Origin: Flavobacterium sp.
GTDB taxonomy: Bacteria; Bacteroidota; Bacteroidia; Flavobacteriales; Flavobacteriaceae
Reading direction: 5' to 3'
DNA: 7,275 nt
NCBI GenBank assembly: GCA_023253295.1
Contig: JALRGZ010000087.1
Coordinates: forward strand, 1-7,275
Below the pieces are notes generated by a model. It saw only the letters and a list, made by a program, of their open reading frames with translations. It made no database searches and was not told the origin of the DNA. Numbering within the stretch: the first letter of the stretch is position 1; every line of letters begins with the position of its first letter. Both the position numbers and the translations under genes were made by a program. Below, piece after piece: positions 1 through 4,851 of the stretch.

Positions 1-179
1 AAGTGATGAAATTAGTAGCATTACCTAGCTGTCCACAAGATGCTGCCCCGGAAATCAAAGGAATTTCTAAATACATTTCGCATAAAAATGGCGGAAAAGG
101 AGCTGTTCGTGATGTGATTGAACAAGTTATGAAAGTTCAGGGCAAATGGATGGGAAATTTTGATGGAAAACACGATTAA
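1..179 (+). CDS. kdsC: 3' end of KdsC-like Kdo-8-phosphate phosphatase (partial)
   Basis: The open frame enters from the left edge (first full codon at base 3) and stops at TAA 177-179, leaving the last 58 residues. KdsC is a HAD-superfamily phosphatase that removes phosphate from 3-deoxy-D-manno-octulosonate 8-phosphate in the cytoplasm, a step towards the Kdo sugar of the lipopolysaccharide core. The visible part contains a LPSCPQDAAPEIK stretch, then YISHKNGGKGAVRDVIEQV and a QGKW ending. This matches the C-terminal layout of KdsC proteins, where E. coli has a GGRGAVREV...AQGK equivalent. The catalytic HAD Asp motifs lie outside the window, so the call rests on the tail alone. A related HAD-type sugar phosphatase is the main alternative. 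The next gene starts 111 bases downstream in the same direction, and the gap is filled entirely by short repeats. Confidence 0.75.
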   Translation, partial: VMKLVALPSCPQDAAPEIKGISKYISHKNGGKGAVRDVIEQVMKVQGKWMGNFDGKHD

Positions 180-290
180 AAGTCAGAAGTTATTAGTTAT
201 GGGTTAAAAGTTAGATGCTGGATAAACACCTTAACCCTTAACCCTTAACCCTTAACCCTTAACTCTTAACTCTTAACTCTTAACTCTTAA
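180..290. repeat. Inverted array of 7-bp repeats filling the kdsC-UbiA gap
   Basis: The right arm is eight perfect head-to-tail heptamers: TTAACCC four times (231-258), then TTAACTC four times (259-286), with a closing TTAA (287-290) directly before the next ATG. The left arm (180-214) is five degenerate heptamers in the opposite sense: AAGTCAG, AAGTTAT, TAGTTAT, GGGTTAA, AAGTTAG. GGGTTAA is the exact reverse complement of TTAACCC. A 16-base centre (215-230) separates the arms. The element begins right after the upstream stop codon and ends at the downstream start codon. Imperfect pairing of the arms could form a long hairpin in RNA or a cruciform in DNA. Seven is not a multiple of three and the units contain TAA, so the array cannot be coding. 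Length variation by slippage is plausible but is inference. Confidence 0.9.
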
Positions 291-1220
291 ATGAACTTCC
301 TCAACCTTATTCGTTATAAAAATCTACTAATGCTGGCTTTCATGCAGCTAATCTTTAGATATGGTTTCTTAAAATTGCAAAAAATTGATTTGGCTCTGGC
401 GCACTGGCAATATGGTTTATTGATTTTGAGCACTGTTTTAATTGCTGCCGGAGGATATGTCATTAATGATATTTTTGATCAGGGAACCGATATTGAAAAC
501 AAGCCTAATAAGGTTATTGTAGGCAAATCCATTTCTGAAGCCAAAGCTTATAATATTTATACGCTGTTAAATGTTTCAGGTGTAGCTATCGGCTTTTATT
601 TAGCCAATGTAATTATGCGACCTAATTTTGCCGCCATTTTTGTTTTCATTGCCGCAACCTTATACATCTATGCTACGAGTTTGAAACAAATGCTACTCAT
701 AGGCAATATTGTTGTGGCTTTATTGTTAGCTTCAAGCGTACTCATCATTGGCATTTTTGATGTTTTTCCAGCTACGGATTTTAGCAATCAAAAAACAATG
801 GGAAGTTTATTTTCAATTCTTTTAGACTACGCTATTTTTGCTTTTATGATTAATTTGCTTCGCGAAATAGTCAAAGATTTAGAAGATTTTGAGGGTGATT
901 ACAAGGAAGGAATGCAAACACTTGCTGTTGTTTTAGGCGTTCAAAAAACAACAAAACTCCTTTTTGTATTAAACTTTGCTCCCATTCTGGCTCTATTATA
1001 TTGCGCGAATAATTATCTTATTCCTAACCATTTAATTATAGCTGCCCTATACAGCTTACTATTTATTTTAGGTCCGCTAATCTATTTTAGTATCAAAATT
1101 TGGAATGCTAAAACAAAAACTGATTTTTCCCATTTAAGCAAAGTACTAAAATGGATTTTATTCTTTGGAATTTTATCCATTCTAATTATTTCATTAAACA
1201 TACAATATCATGCTTCGTAA
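291..1220 (+). CDS. UbiA-family prenyltransferase (GGGP geranylgeranyltransferase-like)
   Basis: A 309-residue, very hydrophobic protein with about eight or nine predicted membrane helices. It carries both Asp-rich signatures of UbiA intramembrane prenyltransferases, which bind Mg-diphosphate of the isoprenyl donor: NDIFDQGTD (N59, D60, D63, D67) and REIVKDLEDFEGD (R191, E192, D196, D199, D203). A YATSLKQ loop lies at 127-133. Such enzymes transfer a prenyl chain to an acceptor in the membrane. Flavobacterial members in this neighbourhood are commonly annotated geranylgeranylglycerol-phosphate geranylgeranyltransferase, but the sequence alone does not fix donor or acceptor, and a quinone-type acceptor is possible. 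The start is chosen because the first residues (MNFLNLIRYKNLLMLAFMQ) resemble the usual N-terminus of flavobacterial homologues as I remember them. Its last 11 bases overlap maf, suggesting translational coupling. Confidence 0.85.
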   Translation: MNFLNLIRYKNLLMLAFMQLIFRYGFLKLQKIDLALAHWQYGLLILSTVLIAAGGYVINDIFDQGTDIENKPNKVIVGKSISEAKAYNIYTLLNVSGVAIGFYLANVIMRPNFAAIFVFIAATLYIYATSLKQMLLIGNIVVALLLASSVLIIGIFDVFPATDFSNQKTMGSLFSILLDYAIFAFMINLLREIVKDLEDFEGDYKEGMQTLAVVLGVQKTTKLLFVLNFAPILALLYCANNYLIPNHLIIAALYSLLFILGPLIYFSIKIWNAKTKTDFSHLSKVLKWILFFGILSILIISLNIQYHAS

Positions 1221-1794
1221 TAAACTCAAAAATCACCAAATCATTTTAGCTTCGGGTTCACCTCGAAGACAACAATTTTTCAAGGATTTGGATTTGGATT
1301 TTGAAATTCGGTTAAAAGAAATCGAAGAAATTTTCCCTCCTGAATTACAAAGAGAAGCCATCACGAATTATTTAGCCGAATTAAAAGCGGCCGCTTTTGA
1401 CGGAGAATTGAAAGAAAATGAAATATTGGTGACCAGCGATACCTTAGTCTGGCATAACGGAAAAGCTTTGGGCAAACCCAAAGACCAACAAGAAGCTTTT
1501 GCTATTTTAAAATCTTTATCCAATGCCACTCACGAAGTAATTACTTCCGTTTGTTTTAAAACAGACACCAAAACCGAAACTATTTTCGAAATAACCAAAG
1601 TTACTTTTAACGAATTAAGTGACGAAGCCATTACCTATTACATTGAAAATTACAAACCTTTTGACAAAGCCGGTGCCTATGGTATTCAGGAATGGATTGG
1701 TTTTATTGGTGTAGCCAAAATCGAAGGTTCTTATGCCAACGTAATTGGACTTCCTGTAGATAAAGTATTCCAATATTTGATTAATTTAGCGTAA
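1210..1794 (+). CDS. maf: Maf-like nucleoside triphosphate pyrophosphatase (dTTP/UTP type)
   Basis: A 194-residue cytoplasmic protein of normal Maf length. Maf proteins hydrolyse nucleoside triphosphates to the monophosphate plus pyrophosphate, acting as house-cleaning enzymes against non-canonical or excess nucleotides. The sequence shows the N-terminal ILASGSPRRQQF motif (residues 12-23, with the S-x-S-x-R-R core), the central VTSDTLVW (74-81, catalytic D77), GKALGKPKD (84-92), KAGAYGIQE (153-161) and GSYANVIGLP (173-182). The KAGAYGIQ form is typical of the YhdE-like dTTP/UTP group rather than the YceF-like m7GTP group, so I favour the former. The ATG lies inside the end of the prenyltransferase gene in another frame. 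It places the SGSPRR motif at the usual distance from the N-terminus, which supports this start. The mscS-like gene follows after 8 bases. Confidence 0.95.
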   Translation: MLRNKLKNHQIILASGSPRRQQFFKDLDLDFEIRLKEIEEIFPPELQREAITNYLAELKAAAFDGELKENEILVTSDTLVWHNGKALGKPKDQQEAFAILKSLSNATHEVITSVCFKTDTKTETIFEITKVTFNELSDEAITYYIENYKPFDKAGAYGIQEWIGFIGVAKIEGSYANVIGLPVDKVFQYLINLA

Positions 1795-1802
1795 AAAATA
1801 AC

Positions 1803-2333
1803 ATGAGTTTTTTTGAAGATTTCACCAATGAAATTAACATAACCGGAGTTTTGTTAGTTGTTGTTGTCATTATAAGAGTGATTTCGACCAAATTAGTCCG
1901 TCGATTTGCTAAAACTTCACAGCGATTGGAATACCGAACCAATCTTGTTATAAAATACATTCATTTACTCATTAACATACTGACTATCATCTCTCTTATT
2001 ATTATTTGGGGTGTACGTCCAAAAGATATTGTTTTAGCTGTTTCTTCTGTTGCAACAGTTGCAGGTGTTGCTATGATTGCCCAATGGTCTATTTTAAGTA
2101 ATATCACTTCAGGAGTAATTTTGTTTTTTTCTTTTCCATTCAAAATTGGTGACACCATAAAAATTCACGATAAAGACTTTCCTATTTCAGGAGAAATTGA
2201 AGACATCACCGCTTTTCATATTATTCTAAAAAGTGCCGATGGAGAACAAGTAGCCTATCCAAACAATCTTTTATTTCAAAAAGGAATCTCAATCTTGCAA
2301 GATTATCACGAAGAAAAGGAATTCACCGATTAA
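1803..2333 (+). CDS. Small MscS-family mechanosensitive channel
   Basis: A 176-residue inner-membrane protein with the architecture of MscS channels, which open under membrane tension and release solutes on osmotic downshock. Helices can be seen at about 12-27 and 50-69. A third, pore-lining-type helix spans 76-106 and is rich in small residues (VLAVSSVATVAGVAMIAQ), continuing into SNITSGVILFF. The FPFKIGDTIKI segment (111-121) leads into the beta domain, which includes the expected YPNN turn (152-155). The protein ends soon after the beta domain, so the C-terminal alpha/beta cage of E. coli MscS (286 residues) is missing. Short forms like this are, as far as I recall, usual in flavobacteria, and the clean stop and intact reading frame argue against truncation. 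It is probably the last gene of the kdsC-UbiA-maf operon. Confidence 0.9.
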   Translation: MSFFEDFTNEINITGVLLVVVVIIRVISTKLVRRFAKTSQRLEYRTNLVIKYIHLLINILTIISLIIIWGVRPKDIVLAVSSVATVAGVAMIAQWSILSNITSGVILFFSFPFKIGDTIKIHDKDFPISGEIEDITAFHIILKSADGEQVAYPNNLLFQKGISILQDYHEEKEFTD

Positions 2334-2439
2334 AAACCTAGTTTCCGAATAAATAAAAAAAGAGGCTATTACTGACTAATACACAATAAATCAGTATATT
2401 TATACAAAAGAACTGGATTTTTAATTTAAATTTTTAAGT

Positions 2440-2748
2440 ATGAAAAAACTAAGCTTTTATGTAATGGCCTTAATACTATCATTGAGCGTACTACCTACTA
2501 ACACTTTTGCAGCTGAAAAACACACATCAGATACTCCAAAAGAAATCCCTGCAGAAGTACAAACAATGCTTAATCGACTGAATGAAATTAAAGAAATGGA
2601 TAAGTCCAATTTATCTTCGAACGAAAAAAAAGAACTAAGAACCGAAGTTAAAACCATTAAAAAGAATTTAAAAAAGTCAGGACAAGGCGTTTATTTATCT
2701 GTAGGAACTATAATTATCATCCTTTTATTATTGATTTTATTGCTTTAA
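2440..2748 (+). CDS. Small exported protein with coiled coil and C-terminal membrane helix, function unknown
   Basis: A 102-residue protein whose function I do not recognise. It starts with a clear signal peptide (MKKL, hydrophobic 5-18, probable cleavage near TFA-AEK at 24-25). A charged, helical segment follows at about 36-78, rich in Lys and Glu and containing LNRLNEIKEMDKSNLSSNEK and KKELRTEVKTIKK, likely a coiled coil. It ends with GVYLSVG (83-89) and an uninterrupted run of Ile and Leu (90-102) that reaches the last residue. The predicted product is periplasmic, held to the membrane by its C-terminal tail. I remember similar small proteins, with the same DEIK-MDK-LSS-EKKELR pattern and a GGVY(I/L)S ending, as common in Bacteroidota, without an assigned role. 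It stands alone between a 106-base AT-rich gap and a strong terminator. Confidence 0.8.
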   Translation: MKKLSFYVMALILSLSVLPTNTFAAEKHTSDTPKEIPAEVQTMLNRLNEIKEMDKSNLSSNEKKELRTEVKTIKKNLKKSGQGVYLSVGTIIIILLLLILLL

Positions 2749-2772
2749 TATTCAAAAAAATAAACTTAATCG

Positions 2773-2807
2773 AGCCGCTCATTTTATTGGAATGAGCGGC
2801 TTTTTTT
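2773..2807 (+). terminator. Strong intrinsic terminator after the small exported protein
   Basis: A perfect 11-bp stem, AGCCGCTCATT (2773-2783) with AATGAGCGGCT (2791-2801), closes a 7-base loop. A run of seven T (2801-2807) follows. It separates the small exported protein from the triplet of secreted proteins. Confidence 0.93.
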
Positions 2808-2836
2808 AATACTAATTAAATCTTAAAATGAATTTT

Positions 2837-2851
2837 TGGCATAGTAATTGG
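2837..2851 (+). promoter_or_regulatory. Sigma-54-like (-24/-12) promoter of paralogue 1
   Basis: TGGCATAGTAATTGG fits the sigma-54 pattern TGGCAC-N5-TTGC with the -24 GG (2838-2839) and the -12 G (2850) exactly 10 bases apart. Mismatches are T for the C of TGGCAC and G for the final C of TTGC. The predicted start of transcription is near 2862, giving a leader of about 35 nt. No Bacteroidota housekeeping promoter (TTTG, about 19 bp, TAnnTTTG) is aligned here. The same pattern stands before both sister genes, which raises confidence. Confidence 0.6.
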
Positions 2852-2860
2852 CTTTTACTC

Positions 2861-2880
2861 GTTAAAGTTGAATGTTTAAC
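2861..2880. promoter_or_regulatory. Inverted repeat near the predicted transcript start of paralogue 1
   Basis: GTTAAA (2861-2866) and TTTAAC (2875-2880) form a 6-bp inverted repeat around an 8-base centre, 18 bases before the ATG. It could be an operator overlapping the transcript start or a weak leader hairpin. It is short and AT-rich, so chance is a real possibility, and it has no counterpart at this position in the two sister genes. Confidence 0.25.
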
Positions 2881-2897
2881 CTTTAAAAATAACAATA

Positions 2898-3356
2898 ATG
2901 AAAACTTTAAAATTAATCATAGCAGCCTTAATCTTATTTTCCACAACTTCTCATGCTCAAGTTTCAGTTAACGTAAATATTGGAACACCTCCAGCCTGGG
3001 GACCTGCTGGATACACTAATATAGATTATTATTATTTGCCAGATATCCAATCTTATTATGATATACGTCTATCACAATTTATTTATTTCAACAATGGAAG
3101 ATGGATTCACTCAAGATACTTACCAGGACCTTATCGTCATTATGATTTATACCATGGTTACAAAGTAGTTCTAAATGGTTATCATGGAAAAGCGCCTTAT
3201 AAATACTTTAAATATCACAAAACAAAATATTATAAAGGATACAAAGGAAAACCTCAAAAAACCATTGGTCATTACCATAATTCTCATGGATCTAATAAAC
3301 ACAATAATGATCATTGGGGTAATAAAAACGTTAATAACGGACATAAAAAACATTAA
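2898..3356 (+). CDS. Secreted protein of the triplet, copy 1 (His/Asn-rich tail), function unknown
   Basis: A 152-residue protein that is not assigned to a named family here. It has a signal peptide (MKTLKLIIAALILFSTTSHA, probable cleavage after A20). The conserved core runs from QVSVNVNIGTPPAWGP (21-36) through YYYLPDIQSYYDIRLSQFIY (44-63), FNNGRWI (64-70) and YRHYDLYHGYKVVL (79-92) to KGYKGKPQKTIGH (113-125). The core is dense in aromatic residues and looks like a small beta-rich extracytoplasmic domain. The tail (125-152) is low-complexity and rich in His, Asn, Gly and Lys, ending GHKKH, and might bind metal ions or polyanions; that is inference. Copy 2 matches it at about four of five core residues. 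It has its own promoter-like element and terminator, so it is probably a single-gene unit. Similar proteins are, from memory, frequent in flavobacteria as hypothetical proteins. Confidence 0.88.
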   Translation: MKTLKLIIAALILFSTTSHAQVSVNVNIGTPPAWGPAGYTNIDYYYLPDIQSYYDIRLSQFIYFNNGRWIHSRYLPGPYRHYDLYHGYKVVLNGYHGKAPYKYFKYHKTKYYKGYKGKPQKTIGHYHNSHGSNKHNNDHWGNKNVNNGHKKH

Positions 3357-3379
3357 TTTTTTTCACTACTAAATAATAA

Positions 3380-3407
3380 AGAAACGCTAATAGCGTTTCT
3401 TTTTTTT
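3380..3407 (+). terminator. Intrinsic terminator of copy 1
   Basis: AGAAACGC (3380-3387) pairs perfectly with GCGTTTCT (3393-3400) around TAATA, followed by T through 3407. The hairpin after copy 2 has a recognisably related sequence. Confidence 0.88.
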
Positions 3408-3422
3408 AGCATTCTTAAAAAT

Positions 3423-3439
3423 GTTAATAAAAAGTTAAC
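3423..3439 (+). promoter_or_regulatory. GTTAA direct repeat upstream of copy 2 promoter
   Basis: GTTAA at 3423 and GTTAAC at 3434 are 11 bases apart, about one helical turn. They lie just upstream of the -24 element. The same pair with the same 11-base period precedes the copy 3 promoter at almost the same distance (starts 17 versus 16 bases before the TGGCA). This could be a regulator-binding site or a leftover of the duplication. Confidence 0.35.
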
Positions 3440-3450
3440 AAAACAGACAC

Positions 3451-3465
3451 TGGCACGCTAATTGG
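3451..3465 (+). promoter_or_regulatory. Sigma-54-like (-24/-12) promoter of paralogue 2
   Basis: TGGCACGCTAATTGG is the best of the three sites: a complete TGGCACG -24 box, then TTGG in place of TTGC, with GG (3452-3453) and G (3464) 10 bases apart. The predicted transcript start is near 3476, about 34 bases before the ATG. Confidence 0.68.
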
Positions 3466-3509
3466 TCTTAATCATAAAAAATAATCCTCAAATTTTAAAA
3501 CTATAAATT

Positions 3510-3971
3510 ATGAAAACAATTAAATTAATCATTGCTGGAATTATTCTGTTTTTAGGAGCTAACTCGCATGCACAGGTATCAGTGAATGTTAACATCGGCA
3601 CTCCTCCTGCATGGGGTCCGGCAGGTTATACAAATGTTGAATTTTATTATTTACCTGATCTTGAATGTTACTTTGACATTCGCCTTTCACAATTTATTTA
3701 CTTCAACAATGGAAGATGGATTCGTACCAAACACTTACCTAGACCTTATAGACACTATGACTTATATAATGGATACAAAGTTGTTTTAACCGATTACCAT
3801 GGAAAAACACCTTATAAATATTTTAAAAGCCATAAAGTAAAATACTATAAAGGCTATAAAGGTAATCCACAAAAAACGATTGGTCACAAACAAGACAACA
3901 AAAAATACAAATCGTATAACAAACAAAACCAAGGCAATAATGGCAATGGTCATGGTAACAAAAAACATTAA
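3510..3971 (+). CDS. Secreted protein of the triplet, copy 2 (Asn/Gly/Lys-rich tail), function unknown
   Basis: A 153-residue paralogue of the preceding gene. It has a signal peptide (MKTIKLIIAGIILFLGANSH, probable cleavage after A21). The core shows QVSVNVNIGTPPAWGPAGYT (22-41), FYYLPDLECYFDIRLSQFIY (45-64), FNNGRWI (65-71), RHYDLYNGYKVVL (81-93) and KGYKGNPQKTIGH (114-126). It differs from copy 1 at about 19 of 105 core positions by eye, mostly conservative changes. Most identical residues near the N-terminus use different codons, so the duplication is old and the protein sequence is under selection. After TIGH the tail diverges: here it is Lys/Asn/Gln/Gly-rich (127-153) with far fewer His than copy 1, ending in the shared KKH. 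It has a single Cys (53) in the core. Predicted to be exported to the periplasm, outer membrane or beyond; no sorting domain is seen. Confidence 0.88.
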   Translation: MKTIKLIIAGIILFLGANSHAQVSVNVNIGTPPAWGPAGYTNVEFYYLPDLECYFDIRLSQFIYFNNGRWIRTKHLPRPYRHYDLYNGYKVVLTDYHGKTPYKYFKSHKVKYYKGYKGNPQKTIGHKQDNKKYKSYNKQNQGNNGNGHGNKKH

Positions 3972-3991
3972 TGTTTCATCCAAAATAAAAA

Positions 3992-4017
3992 GAAACGCGT
4001 ATTGTGTTCCTTTTTTT
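3992..4017 (+). terminator. Weakened intrinsic terminator of copy 2
   Basis: GAAACGC (3992-3998) pairs with GTGTTCC (4004-4010) with one A-C mismatch and one G-U pair, followed by seven T. It looks like a diverged version of the copy 1 hairpin, so some read-through into copy 3 is possible. Confidence 0.6.
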
Positions 4018-4030
4018 AAAGTTTAAAAAA

Positions 4031-4047
4031 GTTAAAATAAAGTTAAC
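4031..4047 (+). promoter_or_regulatory. GTTAA direct repeat upstream of copy 3 promoter
   Basis: GTTAA at 4031 and GTTAAC at 4042, again 11 bases apart and followed by AAAA, start 16 bases before the TGGCA of the promoter. They mirror the pair upstream of copy 2. Confidence 0.35.
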
Positions 4048-4057
4048 AAAATATTTT

Positions 4058-4072
4058 TGGCATGCTAATTGA
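4058..4072 (+). promoter_or_regulatory. Sigma-54-like (-24/-12) promoter of paralogue 3
   Basis: TGGCATGCTAATTGA keeps the -24 GG (4059-4060) and -12 G (4071) 10 bases apart, preceded by a T-run. The CTAATTG part is identical to copy 2. The predicted leader is longer here, about 54 nt before the ATG. Confidence 0.6.
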
Positions 4073-4137
4073 AATTCATCTAATACAATTAGATATTTAA
4101 AACAAAAACCCCAAAATAACTTAAAAATATAGAAATC

Positions 4138-4626
4138 ATGAGAACTTTAAAATTAATCGCAACAGGAATCATTTTATTTGCAGCTGCTAGTACTTCTCAA
4201 GCACAAGTTTCAATCAATGTAAATATAGGAGCACCAGCAGTGGTTGTTAGACCAGCCTGGGTACCACAAAATCATGTGAACGTAGATTTTTATTACTTAC
4301 CAGACGTTCAAGCTTATTTTGATGTGAATGCTTCATTATATGTATACTTAAACAATGGTAATTGGTGTCGTTCCAGATATTTACCTGTACAATACAGAAA
4401 CTACGATTTAGTTCATGCTCGTAGAATTGCTTTAAATGGTTATCACGGAAGCAGACCTTATACTTACTACAACTGCCACAATGATAGATACGATAACAAT
4501 CGTAATTATAACAGAAGATATGTAGAAGGAAGATATTATGACAACCGTCGTTATGACAATCGTTATGCTGATAATTACAGAGGAAAACACGACAATGGTA
4601 AACACTACGGACACAGAAACCGTTAA
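4138..4626 (+). CDS. Secreted protein of the triplet, copy 3 (Tyr/Arg/Asn-rich tail), function unknown
   Basis: A 162-residue, more distant member of the triplet. It has a signal peptide (MRTLKLIATGIILFAAASTS, probable cleavage after QA, 21-22). The recognisable core contains QVSINVNIGAP (23-33), FYYLPDVQAYFDV (51-63), LNNGNW (71-76), YLPVQYRNYDL (81-91) and LNGYHGSRPY (99-108). Compared with copies 1 and 2 it has extra residues after NIGAP (VVVRPAWVPQ) and lacks the KGYKG-PQKTIGH segment. Its tail (114-162) is instead dominated by Tyr, Arg, Asn and Asp in loose RYDNR-type repeats, ending with His and Arg. It has two cysteines (C77, C113), unlike copy 1 with none and copy 2 with one, so a disulfide is possible after export. 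The function is unknown; the tail may act in adhesion or polymer or metal binding, which is inference. Confidence 0.87.
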   Translation: MRTLKLIATGIILFAAASTSQAQVSINVNIGAPAVVVRPAWVPQNHVNVDFYYLPDVQAYFDVNASLYVYLNNGNWCRSRYLPVQYRNYDLVHARRIALNGYHGSRPYTYYNCHNDRYDNNRNYNRRYVEGRYYDNRRYDNRYADNYRGKHDNGKHYGHRNR

Positions 4627-4648
4627 CAACCTAAATCTCTATAACATA

Positions 4649-4688
4649 AAAGCCATCTCAAAAAATAATTGAGATGGCTTTTCTTTTT
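4649..4688 (+). terminator. Intrinsic terminator closing the secreted-protein triplet
   Basis: AAAGCCATCTCAA (4649-4661) pairs perfectly over 13 bp with TTGAGATGGCTTT (4669-4681) around a 7-base A-rich loop, followed by a T-rich run to 4688. Its sequence is unrelated to the copy 1 and copy 2 hairpins. Confidence 0.92.
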
Positions 4689-4851
4689 AAAAAACCAATC
4701 AAAAAACTTTTTAGGCTTTTTTTCTTCCCAAATAAAATTTAAAACGATAGTAAACTACACCTATTTCCGCATAGAACTATTAAAACGTTAGGTTTATCAA
4801 TTTAGAATCGCTTTATTTGAAACTTTATAAACTAACGCACCTAAGGAAACC

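Noticed and set aside
231..290. Telomere-like repeat or CRISPR array suggested by TTAACCC units
   Set aside because: The units are 7 bases with no spacers, so not CRISPR. The array is internal between two genes of a bacterial operon, so not a telomere.
2395..2402. TATATTTA as a -7 box for the small exported protein
   Set aside because: It is near the TAnnTTTG consensus, but no TTTG lies about 19 bases upstream and the region is AT-rich.
3786..3983. Minus-strand open frames antisense to the secreted triplet (also 3171-3353 and 4432-4629)
   Set aside because: They are artefacts of Lys/Asn/Tyr-rich codons read backwards, giving Phe/Ile/Val-rich strings. The similar shadows in all three copies follow from the paralogy.
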